This document shows, piece after piece, positions 10,735-19,883 of a stretch of DNA of 30,420 nt. The stretch comes from Entrophospora sp. SA101 (Eukaryota > Glomeromycota > Glomeromycetes > Entrophosporales > Entrophosporaceae), in assembly GCA_958430865.1 (NCBI GenBank), contig CAUDNR010004461.1:1-30420 (forward strand). The letters are read 5' to 3'. Made by a program: the position numbers and the translations under genes. The notes under the pieces are model-generated. The model ran no database searches, had not been told where the DNA came from, and saw nothing but the letters and a program-made list of their open reading frames with translations. Within the stretch, counting starts at the first letter, position 1. Every line of letters starts with the position of its first letter.

Positions 10735-12230
10735 TTCTTGGTTTTTTGGAACCGTGAATGTTGTTTTCTGAAGACGTGTTGTTTATTGACGACCAGAGGT
10801 ATTCTTTTTTTTGTTTTATAAATAATTTTTTATTTTATTGTTTTATGGCATCTTTTATTATTTTATATAAATATATATATATATATATATTGTCGAAATC
10901 AAACTGTGGAACAGAACGTGTAGTGTCTCTTGGGTATTTATTACAAAAGCCTTGATAATAATAAATAATGGGTATCATTTTGCTTTTTGTAATCAATGTT
11001 AATATTAATATTAAATAATTATAAGATGTCAAGGCGATACAACTGTTGCAGATGAGGAGGGAAGGGAAACAATTCGATATGTGACATTTTCATAATTGTA
11101 AATTGGCAGATGTCAAGGCACAATGCTACTTGAATACTTTACAGTCATTCTCACACATTCCTCATGTACAAAAGGCTAATCTGACTTGCGACCCCTCAAT
11201 GATACAATGATGCAACTAAATTTTCAGGGGAGGGTTGCTATGCTCTGGAATTTATCAAACTACATCATTGTCGAAGGCATCTGAATCTTAACCTTCTTCC
11301 CTCACAGGACCTGACCAGAGAAAGGCTGAAAAGTTGCCTGCAATGATCCTACCTCTGGGATAAAGATTGATCCAAGACTAAGAAGTTGCAACTCTGGAGG
11401 AATATTAAGAGAATCTGCAACTTGTTTCAAGCTCAGGGAGGAAATTACAATTCAGAGTGTGTTAGGAATTGCATTTGGTCCTGGATGTTAAGAGGAAAGC
11501 TGTAAAATAGTGTTTCTTCTATACAGATTAATTATTCTGTTTCTCTTGATATTAACCTAATTTATAATTACTGGGCTTTTGCCCAAATAGTTCTCTGTCC
11601 TATAGATTATATATTTCAATATTTTTGTCAACTAAATGACATACAAAGTGGAATTCTTTGCACTTTTTAATAATCTTTTTGGAAAGGGCCAACAAGAAAA
11701 AAGCCATAATTTTGGTATGTTCTGTACAAATTAATCATTTTTCGAAATTCTGTTTTTTGGTAAATTTTTAATTTGGTTAACCAATTTTATTGTTTTTTAA
11801 ACAGAGTAGGGATTGGGTTTTTGCCCAAATTGTTCCTTCCCTAGGGTTGGTGTTCCCTGACAAAACAGCAACCCAGGTTGCAACTTCCTCAGTTGCAGAA
11901 TTTTGTATCAACTGCAGATGCCCATCTTATAACTTTATTCTGGGGGAAGATAGCACAAAGCAAGCATCACACAAGTGCCAACTCTCATCAGCAGTTGATG
12001 CTGTATGGTAACATTCAAGTCTGGTTTGATGGGAAGATAAAGAAGGTTTTGTCTACCTTATAAAAGCCTTCCAATATGTTTAAGATGCTTTCACCTGTGG
12101 AAATGAAAAAATTCCATGGTGCTGAAAAGTGCTTAATTGCACATTTTGCAAATTTGTGACAGGAAATTTTATTAAATCTGACACTTGTTATTATCATCAG
12201 ATTTACAATTCATAAGGAACTATATAATTG
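10735..12230 (+). repeat. Left inverted arm of element 2 (L2)
   Basis: Direct-orientation relative of L1 and reverse complement of R1/R2, diverged by roughly a fifth to a quarter by eye. It lacks the 170-bp duplication and the tRNA-like insert of L1. It carries a local inverted repeat GCAACCCAGGTTGC (11868-11881), also seen in altered form in the right arms (around 3846 and 6552). An (AT)n tract sits at about 10869-10891. The two overlapping short plus ORFs at 11790-12063 are not conserved in the other arms. Confidence 0.65.
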
Positions 12231-13157
12231 GAAAAAAGAAAAATATTTTTTTTCTGATCTTCCTTATTCATTTATTCATTTTTGCGAATCCCAAAGATTC
12301 TGAATAGACACACACATTATTGTTTCGAAATCAAGTTCTTAAAAGGTTTCATTTCTGCATGGTCTTGGTATTATTTATTACTTGGGTGATGCAATTGTTT
12401 GTTATGTCATCAAATGTATTGCATAATCATCAATATCATCACAAATATTTAATTGATGCATGTATTCACATAGAAGGAAAGGATTGAATAACAACAAAAA
12501 AGCTAAGTCATGTTTGTTTTTTATCTATATAATTATATTTAAAATATTATTTTATTCTACTTTTGCAATGGCATTAACTCTGAAATTGTTTGTTTCTTTC
12601 TTTAATGTTTAATGATTGAATTAATCACACATAGAAATTAGAATCAGTCAAAAATTTGTTAATTGATTAATTGATTGTTTATTTATATAATATGAAAGTA
12701 TATGTTATATTATAATGTTCTATAATTTAAATAATATAAACATCATTAAATAAATACATTTTTTATTACATTTTACTGTTTTAGTATAATCAATCTCAAA
12801 ATAATAATTTAAACAATAAACAATTTCCTTAATTATTTTTTTAGTATAACAATAATTTCCCTAAAATTAAATTATTGACTACAACCAAGAAATTACAGGT
12901 ATCAAGATAATAATTTCCACGATTTTATCTTATCTATTTTTAGTAATAATAAATAATTTAAATCTAGACATAATTATTTTTCATGGAACCAATTTGAAGA
13001 TTTTTATTTTCTTTTTTAAATCAATTATTGAATATATACTTGAAAATATTTCTGATATTTCTTTGCAGATCCACTCAAATTTAGAATCTCTTCAATTTTA
13101 AAATAAATGAATACCTACAAAGTGAACATAAAATTGTATATATAGGGATAAGTGTAT

Positions 13158-14522
13158 ATGAAAAGTAATAATAAATATCATGGTTCTAATGAATATCAAA
13201 AAGCCATTGGTTTTTTAGAAAAAGGTTGTAAATGTGGTTGCTCTTTGAGAATTCCTAAGGAAGAATTTGCAGAATTAAGAGAATCCTTTCAAGCTCTTTC
13301 TAAAACAGAACAAGACATATTTTTAATGGCTCAACTTAAAGCAATGGATGGTGGATCAATAAGCACTAGCAGACGCCTTAAAAAGAAAACCAGATCTAAT
13401 AAAAGAACTTTTTACCACTGGGATCATAACACACTTCTTTGTCAAGAAACTTATCTCAATATGTTGGGAATTGGCAGAACTTATTTTGAAAATATTAGAA
13501 ATCATCTGATAGAAAATGGTCTTCTGCCAAGAGTTCATGGTAATATCAAAAGGATGCCTCAGTGGAAAACTAAAATGGTAATTGATAAAAATATTGCTGA
13601 AGTAGTAAAAAACTTCCTTGAAAATTATGCAGAAGTTCATGGATTACCAAGTCCAGGAAGAAGTATCAATAGAATAACCCAATCAATTGTATTCTTACCA
13701 GCTGAAATGAGTTACAAATCAGTGTATAGAGATTTTCTAGCTGGTCTGGAAGAAAACAGCAAATTGAAATCCTTAAAATATGATGCTTTCAGAAAGTTAT
13801 GATATCAATTGACACCAGAAATTCAAATTATGAGTCCCAGAACTGATTTATGTGATACTTGTCAACATTTTAGGGATGGTTTACATTATAATGCTTGCCA
13901 AGAGGAAGAAGCGTTTAAAGATTACTTGTGATAATGCTGGGGGACAAAATAAAAATAATGTGACAAATTGGTTTTATTTGTATTTAGTAATTTGTGGTTA
14001 TTATGAAAGTATTGAATTAAATTTCATGATTCCTGGGCACACCAAATTCAAATATGATGGTAGTTTTGGCATGATTAAAAAACTTTACAGAAGAACAAGA
14101 GTAGATTGTCTGGATCATGTGGTTGCAGTGGTAAAAAAGTCTAGTTCAGCAGGATTAAATAAAGCTCAATGTTATGAATGTGGAAAAGGTTTTCAATACT
14201 TAGATATTAAAGCTATTTTGGGAATTTATTTTAAGAAATTACCAAATATACAAAAATATCAACATTTTCTTTTTGAAGGAATTAATTTTGGTGTGGTCAA
14301 AGCTCAGGAAATTGCTAATTGACCTTTTGCTGAATTCAATTTATTGAAAACCAAGAAAGCAGATATTTTGGAAGAAACTAGAGCTTTATCATTTTAGTAT
14401 TAACACCACCACCTTTGGATTACAAAAGACAAGAATATCTTTACCAGAATATTCGCCCATTTGTGAAAGATGAATACAAAGATATTACTTGCCCAAGGCC
14501 AATATATACTGACAATGAATAG
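13158..14522 (+). pseudogene. Broken DDE-like transposase of element 2
   Basis: Open from ATG 13158 to a TGA at 13800, then in the same frame through a SPRTDLCDTCQ motif to TGA 13929. The catalytic part is in the +1 frame (about 13910-14322): CDNAGGQNKNN, then GHTKFKYDGSFG and a KKLYRRT stretch, then a YFKKLPNIQKYQHF block. After TGA 14323 and TAG 14395, the C-terminus returns in the first frame (14394-14522) with TPPPLDYKRQEYLY, NIRPFV and ITCPRP. These are hallmarks I remember from a widespread eukaryotic family (I believe Pfam DUF7869), probably transposases. From memory, about 140 residues between the TDLC and GQNKN motifs are missing, so there is also an internal deletion. The TGA at 13800 sits where I recall relatives having tryptophan. 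Not functional as it stands. Confidence 0.7.
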
Positions 14523-14728
14523 AATATTTAGAATAAAATCACCTCTATACTTCTTACTGTCATTAAGTTTAATAAGTTTAATCTTATGACAAATATTGTT
14601 AGCTTTTTTCCACATTTAAAGTAAAAAAGTACTAAAATAATTATATACTTAATATATCATCATAAAAAGGATATAAATATAGTATATTAAAAGAATAAAA
14701 AAAAAAACAAGGAACAAACAAGAAAATC
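14523..14728. other. AT-rich spacer
   Basis: AT-rich DNA between the transposase relic and the coiled-coil ORF. It has TATAAA-like strings near 14673 and an A-rich run (14697-14707) with AAGGA at 14709. No ORF of note and no inverted arm sequence. Confidence 0.5.
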
Positions 14729-14761
14729 ATGACAAACATCATAAATTAACAACAAAAAGAA

Positions 14762-15463
14762 AATAAAGAACTATTAAATGAAATAGAATTATTGAAAAAG
14801 CAATTGGCTGATAAAGAAGAAAACTTTAAGCTAAAAATCTGAAATGCAGTTCACAGTCTTACTGAAAGTACAGAATATACTGGAACAAGTTTAAGAACCT
14901 TAGAAAGATTTACTTGAGTTGACAATGGTTGAGTAAGTTGTCCAGAAAAGAATGGAATTGAAATTGGAAGAGTTGTTTTTAGCAACAAATTCACTCCTGA
15001 AAACATTGTTAAAAGTTTTGGTCATGAAGCATTAAATTATGAAGAAGCTTTTGGTTTTACTTATCAAGAAAAAGAAGAATTAAAAGAAAAGGATGCTCTT
15101 CTAGAAAAAAAGGTTGTTGAGTTACAGCAAATTAATCAAGAGTTGGAAGAAGCATTAGAACTAGAAGTGGAAACATCTGAATGTCATTTAGAGGCTCTTG
15201 AAGTAGCTAGACAATGGAGAGTAAGGCAAAGCAAGGAAAAAGATGACAACTTAGAAAAGGCTTTGAAAAAAATAGAAATGCTAGAAAATGTTGTAGCATG
15301 GCAGAATTATTTAGCAGATAAGCAACTTCAAGAATTACCATCCTTACCAAAAAAAGAAAGAAAATTCAAACTCCTAACTAACAAAGTAAAGAACAGAATT
15401 AAGCAAGTAAAGGAAATAACCAGAGAAAAATTCAATGCTTATATTTTACAAAAGAGTAAATAG
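14762..15463 (+). CDS. Coiled-coil ORF interrupted only by TGA codons (start uncertain)
   Basis: In frame from 14762 to the TAG at 15461-15463 there are 233 sense or TGA codons. The only interruptions are three TGAs at 14840, 14915 and 14930; no TAA or TAG occurs although the frame is full of AAA, GAA, CAA and TTA codons one change away. The TGA contexts (T-x-VDNG-x-VSCPEKNG) look protein-like on both sides, and TGG is also used (in ARQWRV and VAWQN). Residues corresponding to about 15060-15330 are Glu/Lys/Leu-rich and predicted coiled coil. A TAA lies at 14747, so the start is after it; no in-frame ATG precedes the first TGA, only TTG/ATA. An ORF with standard code would begin at TTG 15143. 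The stop is 1 nt before the next ORF's ATG. Either a TGA=Trp gene (endobacterial, mitochondrial or plasmid origin) or a decaying nuclear pseudogene. Confidence 0.5.
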
Positions 15464-15464
15464 T

Positions 15465-15722
15465 ATGAAATTAGAATATCAAGCTATCAAATTAAGGAGA
15501 GGAGATAAATGGCATTGTAATTTCTGTTCTTTTGAAAGAGAAAGGAGTTTAACTGCTACTTACAAAATAGTATCTTACAATACAAACAATAATGATTACA
15601 ATGACATTGCTTATATTTGTGTTGAATGTAAAAAAGCTCTTGATGATAATACTTTGCCACATTGTAATGATTGTGGTAGAATTATGAGAAGCAGGATAGA
15701 TTGTTTTTGTGATTTAAGGAAA
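15465..15722 (+). CDS. CxxC-rich probable zinc-binding protein, 5' part (runs into gap)
   Basis: ATG at 15465 follows the preceding stop by a single nucleotide. The visible 86 residues contain HCNFC, YICVEC, PHCNDCGR and DCFC, i.e. several CxxC/CxC pairs typical of zinc ribbons, in a Lys/Asn-rich context. TGG is used once (KWHCNF); no TGA occurs. The ORF enters the run of Ns at 15723 so its C-terminus is unknown. The tight, intron-free packing with the coiled-coil ORF resembles a bacterial, plasmid or viral gene pair rather than the intron-rich genes elsewhere in this window. I do not recognise the family. Confidence 0.5.
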
Positions 15723-16722
15723 NNNNNNNNNNNNNNNNNNNNNNNNNNNNNNNNNNNNNNNNNNNNNNNNNNNNNNNNNNNNNNNNNNNNNNNNNNNNNN
15801 NNNNNNNNNNNNNNNNNNNNNNNNNNNNNNNNNNNNNNNNNNNNNNNNNNNNNNNNNNNNNNNNNNNNNNNNNNNNNNNNNNNNNNNNNNNNNNNNNNNN
15901 NNNNNNNNNNNNNNNNNNNNNNNNNNNNNNNNNNNNNNNNNNNNNNNNNNNNNNNNNNNNNNNNNNNNNNNNNNNNNNNNNNNNNNNNNNNNNNNNNNNN
16001 NNNNNNNNNNNNNNNNNNNNNNNNNNNNNNNNNNNNNNNNNNNNNNNNNNNNNNNNNNNNNNNNNNNNNNNNNNNNNNNNNNNNNNNNNNNNNNNNNNNN
16101 NNNNNNNNNNNNNNNNNNNNNNNNNNNNNNNNNNNNNNNNNNNNNNNNNNNNNNNNNNNNNNNNNNNNNNNNNNNNNNNNNNNNNNNNNNNNNNNNNNNN
16201 NNNNNNNNNNNNNNNNNNNNNNNNNNNNNNNNNNNNNNNNNNNNNNNNNNNNNNNNNNNNNNNNNNNNNNNNNNNNNNNNNNNNNNNNNNNNNNNNNNNN
16301 NNNNNNNNNNNNNNNNNNNNNNNNNNNNNNNNNNNNNNNNNNNNNNNNNNNNNNNNNNNNNNNNNNNNNNNNNNNNNNNNNNNNNNNNNNNNNNNNNNNN
16401 NNNNNNNNNNNNNNNNNNNNNNNNNNNNNNNNNNNNNNNNNNNNNNNNNNNNNNNNNNNNNNNNNNNNNNNNNNNNNNNNNNNNNNNNNNNNNNNNNNNN
16501 NNNNNNNNNNNNNNNNNNNNNNNNNNNNNNNNNNNNNNNNNNNNNNNNNNNNNNNNNNNNNNNNNNNNNNNNNNNNNNNNNNNNNNNNNNNNNNNNNNNN
16601 NNNNNNNNNNNNNNNNNNNNNNNNNNNNNNNNNNNNNNNNNNNNNNNNNNNNNNNNNNNNNNNNNNNNNNNNNNNNNNNNNNNNNNNNNNNNNNNNNNNN
16701 NNNNNNNNNNNNNNNNNNNNNN
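15723..16722. other. Assembly gap, 1000 Ns
   Basis: Exactly 1000 N characters, the size often used for gaps of unknown length. Sequence left and right of it need not be truly 1 kb apart, and any ORF spanning it is meaningless. Confidence 1.
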
Positions 16723-16898
16723 TCTTGGTAAATTTCATAAGTAATCTTTTCTTTGTCTAAATATGTTTGCAAAGATTTGGTATCTGCTAATTTAAAAATA
16801 TAAGGAGCAATTTTTTCACCTTGTTCTTTCTTCAAAATACTTCTAATAGTACTATAATTCTTTGGTTCCATGGTAGACCTAATGTAAATGAGTTTCAT
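16723..16898 (-). CDS. 5' fragment of an unknown ORF (runs into gap)
   Basis: Minus-strand ATG at 16898 opens a 58-codon frame (MKLIYIRSTMEPKNYS...) that reaches the gap without a stop. The residues are a plausible charged soluble protein with no recognised motif, no TGA and no intron. It could belong with the intron-free ORFs left of the gap, facing them, but this is only an inference from style and position. Confidence 0.4.
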
Positions 16899-17361
16899 AT
16901 TAACTATTTTTGTCTAGACAAATATCATAATCACATTACATTGGTAATACAATTGTAATGTTAAACAAACAATATTGATCCCTGAAATTTTTGGTAACAC
17001 CAATGTTCACTTTGTCTTGTTTTGTTGCAGCATGCCCCATATTATGAATCCAAGTCATAATGATGTTAACTATGATTCTTCGATTACAAGCAATGATGAA
17101 AGTTGTTTGAATAATTACAATATGAAGTAATAATGAAATAAGAATGATGGAATATGTAAAATATGTTGGTAAATGCGACATAAGAACTGCCTCCATGACT
17201 TCATGATGTTAATACTCCAAAAATATATAAAGACCCCAATTTGCATCAAATCTATTATAAATTTTTTGATCTGAAAAACACTAAAAAAATTGTATTGTTC
17301 ATAAAATCTTTAATAAAGAATTTAAATTATTATTATACTCTGATTAATACCCTAATCCACA
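16899..17361. other. Intergenic with a TATA-like element ahead of the Tigger transposase
   Basis: AT-rich DNA holding a copy of the dispersed motif (16991-17040) and an ATATATAAAG TATA-like string at 17221-17230, about 135 bp before the transposase ATG. No left terminal repeat matching CAGTNCACTCTCTCTATAACG is visible here, although one is expected for the Tigger element. The minus ORF at 16936-17196 overlaps the dispersed repeat and is not called. Confidence 0.5.
16991..17040 (+). repeat. Dispersed ~50-bp motif, copy 3
   Basis: Plus-strand TTGGTAACACCAATGTTCAC followed by TTTGTCTTGTTTTGTTGCAG and CATGCCCCAT. Matches the minus-strand copies at 5809-5859 and 8509-8559 with few differences, on a different contig side of the gap and in unrelated surroundings. 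Confidence 0.65.
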
Positions 17362-18858
17362 ATGTCTTTAAGTAAAAGAAAATCTTTAACTGCTTTACAA
17401 AAAAAAGAAATTTGTTTAACCAAACAGACATCACCATTTCTCACAAATAAAGAACTGGCAAATACTTATAATATTGGCAAAAGTACTGTTGGTGATATTT
17501 TAAAAGAAAAAGAAAAATGGCTTGCGATTGACAATGAATCTTATGATGCTAATAAAAAGAGAAGAAGAAATTTATTATATGATGATATTGATCAAGCATT
17601 AGCTATTTGGATGGAGCAAGCACTTGATGCACATTTAGATCTTAGTGGTAATATATTAAAGGAAAAGGCAATGAATTTTGCTGAGCTTCTTAATAAAAAT
17701 GATTTTAAGGCATCAGAAGGTTGGTTTAGTGGATTTAAAGAAAGGCATAATATTAAAGAATATGTAAAACATGGTGAAGCTGGTAGTGCCCCTATTTCGG
17801 AGTTACCAACATACAGAGAACAGATTAAAAGTATTACAAGCCAATATCAATTATCTGATATTTTCAATGCAGATGAAACTGGCTTATTCTGGAAATTAGA
17901 ACCTTCTAGAGTATTGTCTACAGGGCAAGTAGCTGGAAGAAAAAAATCGAAGGAAAGAATTACTATAATGTTAACTTGTAATGCCAATGGAACAGAAAAA
18001 CTAAAACCTCTTTTGATCCATAAATATCAAAATCCAAGAGCAATTGGAAAGATTAATAAAGATATCTTGAAAGTGAAATATTATTGGAATATTAAAGCAT
18101 GGATGCAAACCTCCATCTTTAATGATTATCTAAAAGATTTAAATAATGAAATGATGAAACAGAATAGAAACATTTTACTATTATTAGATAATGCTCCTAC
18201 CCATTCAATTTCTGAATCAATAAATTTAACTAACATAAGAGTCCACTTTTTACCACCAAATACAACAGCATTTTTGCAACCATGTGATGCTGGAATAATT
18301 AATAGCTTTAAGGCAAATTACAAAAAATTTTTTTTACAAAAAAAAATTAGTGATTATGGAGAAGAAAGCAATGGCCAAGAACCTGAAAAAATTTCAATTA
18401 AACATGCAATTAAATATACAGCAAAAGCTTGGGAAAAAGTTACAAGTCAAACTATAATTAACTGTTGGAAAAAAACTGGTATTTTACCTGATGTTGATAA
18501 TGAAATTGAAAATGCGACATCAATTTTAGGTTCATTGAATGTAGAAGAACTCAATAATTTGCAGAATTTGATTGATGAACTTGCATTTAATAATCCTATA
18601 TCTGCATCTGAATACATTGAAATCGAAAAAACTAATGATGAAAATGAAGAAATAAATTTACAAGACATAATTTCGATAATTAATCCAACTGAGGAAGACC
18701 AAAATCAAGAAGAAACAATTGAAGAATCTCCACCTGTTACAAATAAAGAAGCTTTGTCAGCAATAAAAATATTAGATATTTACATTGAACAACAATCTGA
18801 AAAGTTACAATTAAGTGAGAACGAATTTAAATTATTAAAAAGCCTTAAAAGAAAATAA
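17362..18858 (+). CDS. Tigger/pogo-type DDE transposase, apparently intact
   Basis: A single uninterrupted 498-residue ORF. Residues about 8-55 fit a psq-type helix-turn-helix (NKELANTYNIGKSTVGDIL), about 72-135 a CENP-B/Tc5-type DNA-binding helix-turn-helix (GWFSGFKERHNI), and about 165-330 a DDE_1 catalytic domain. The catalytic acids are visible: D171 in FNADETGLFW, D276 in LLLLDNAPTH and D309 in LQPCDAG, with 32 residues between the last two. This is the pogo superfamily of Tc1/mariner, which moves by cut and paste with TA target duplications. The C-terminal 170 residues are acidic and Asn/Glu-rich. No stops or frameshifts, so the copy is recent. The 3' terminal repeat follows at 19094-19115; the 5' repeat was not found. 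Confidence 0.93.
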   Translation: MSLSKRKSLTALQKKEICLTKQTSPFLTNKELANTYNIGKSTVGDILKEKEKWLAIDNESYDANKKRRRNLLYDDIDQALAIWMEQALDAHLDLSGNILKEKAMNFAELLNKNDFKASEGWFSGFKERHNIKEYVKHGEAGSAPISELPTYREQIKSITSQYQLSDIFNADETGLFWKLEPSRVLSTGQVAGRKKSKERITIMLTCNANGTEKLKPLLIHKYQNPRAIGKINKDILKVKYYWNIKAWMQTSIFNDYLKDLNNEMMKQNRNILLLLDNAPTHSISESINLTNIRVHFLPPNTTAFLQPCDAGIINSFKANYKKFFLQKKISDYGEESNGQEPEKISIKHAIKYTAKAWEKVTSQTIINCWKKTGILPDVDNEIENATSILGSLNVEELNNLQNLIDELAFNNPISASEYIEIEKTNDENEEINLQDIISIINPTEEDQNQEETIEESPPVTNKEALSAIKILDIYIEQQSEKLQLSENEFKLLKSLKRK

Positions 18859-19054
18859 AAAAATTGATTTTGATTCATATCAACAAACAACATTAGATAT
18901 TTTTCTTGATACATGATGAATTAGAATTAGCAATAATATTTTAATTTTTAATGTATACGTTTTTGTATTATTATATTATTATTATTACGTTTTTATTATT
19001 ATAAATAAAAATAATTTATCACATGATTAAGATCTGCAAATTCCTTATAACGGT

Positions 19055-19108
19055 CTCTCTCTATAACGGTCATTTTTTGCCAAAACAGAAGGGCCGTTAT
19101 AGAGAGAG
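19055..19108. repeat. Subterminal inverted repeat in the Tigger 3' end
   Basis: CTCTCTCTATAACGG at 19055-19069 is the reverse complement of CCGTTATAGAGAGAG at 19094-19108. The two arms are separated by 24 nt and can fold as a hairpin next to the terminal repeat. Confidence 0.85.
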
Positions 19109-19115
19109 TGTACTG
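19094..19115 (-). repeat. Tigger 3' terminal inverted repeat with TA flank
   Basis: Reads outward on the minus strand as CAGTACACTCTCTCTATAACGG, close to the CAGTNCACTCTCTCTATAACG ends I know from Tigger/pogo elements. TA at 19116-19117 is the expected target duplication. It marks the right end of the element carrying the transposase. Confidence 0.8.
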
Positions 19116-19135
19116 TAGTAGTTTCCCACTTACTA

Positions 19136-19156
19136 CAGTTCACTCTCTCTATAACG
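19136..19156 (+). repeat. Second Tigger-like terminal repeat, opposite orientation
   Basis: CAGTTCACTCTCTCTATAACG preceded by TA at 19134-19135. It faces away from the first end, only 20 bp from it, so it looks like the left end of another Tigger-family copy. No matching far end or second transposase is seen in 19157-19883, so that element is a remnant. Together the two ends form an almost perfect palindrome (19094-19156). Confidence 0.75.
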
Positions 19157-19883
19157 AATCTTTCATCCTTTTGCAGAACACCAAATTCAGTAAAACAAAA
19201 ATATAGTAATTTTATCCCACTCATATAAAAATCTTTTTTTTTTCTTCAGGAAAACTTTTTATATTCGGTACGTCAGATTGGGATTCATGTACGTGATTTT
19301 TAGTAGCCGAAATTGCCGAAACACTGGGCAAAAATTAATTTTTTATAGGTCCAAACTATTTTTTATTAATAGCCGAAAATTGGACGAGTTTATTTTTTAA
19401 ATACATATATAGTTTTTCATGTAAAAAATATTGAGAAGCCAGCCCACTTTTAACCTGACACTAGTCCTGAAACCATTTGTAGTACAATACTCACTTTGTT
19501 GGGTTTTGTTGCAGGTTTGACTTGTAAATTGTGTTCCCGCCCATCTTTTTTAGGTAATAATTTATTGTAATACAGGAAAAATCCCTACCAAATTGAATTT
19601 TTCATTTTTAAAAATTTTTTTGTGTATTTATTTATTACACTTGTATTTAATTTGGAAAGCTCATAAAGGTTTGTGAAAATATAAAAACCAAAATAACAAT
19701 ATTTATATTTTGTAAATGTCTCGCTCAACCCAAATAAATTTTTAATGAATTTATTATTAGAAAAAATAAAATTTTTTTGATGAATTTAAAAAATAAGATA
19801 TTATTAAATTTTATAATAATTAATTTAGTAGAGAATATTCACCAAAAAATAATAATAATAATTAATTAACTAATTGATTGATC
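19157..19883. other. Non-coding, possible transposon remnant
   Basis: AT-rich, with two short similar strings TAGTAGCCGAAATT (19301) and AATAGCCGAAAATT (19368) and the shorter dispersed motif at 19480-19514. No ORF worth calling. The last about 150 bp would be the promoter and leader of the GH18-SH3 gene. Confidence 0.5.
19480..19514 (+). repeat. Dispersed motif, shorter copy 4
   Basis: AGTACAATACTCACTTTGTTGG then GTTTTGTTGCAG matches the core of the motif at 16991-17040. The downstream ATGCCCCAT part is missing here. Confidence 0.5.

Larger units (their letters stand above)
10735..14522 (+). mobile_element. Long-inverted-arm DNA transposon, element 2 (no right arm seen)
   Basis: The left arm starts near the GGTTTTTTGG at 10738 and runs to about 12230 with the same landmarks as element 1 (GACCAGAGGT, GATGTCAAGG at 11025, CTTCCCTCACAGGACC at 11299, TTATTAAATCTGAC at 12170). 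AT-rich internal sequence (12230-13080) shared with element 1 follows, then the transposase (13158-14522). No inverted right arm follows before the assembly gap at 15723; it may lie in the gap, be lost, or the 14.7-15.7 kb ORFs may have replaced it. The insertion is immediately upstream of the divergent minus-strand gene. Confidence 0.65.

Noticed and set aside
11790..12063. Two overlapping short plus ORFs in the left arm of element 2
   Set aside because: Not conserved as protein in L1, R1 or R2.
15435..16898. ORFs of 375-441 codons spanning the run of Ns
   Set aside because: They are open only because N codons contain no stops; only the real-sequence ends at 15465-15722 and 16723-16898 were kept.
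16936..17196. 86-codon minus ORF
   Set aside because: Overlaps the dispersed 50-bp motif and has a random hydrophobic composition; no splice or homology support.
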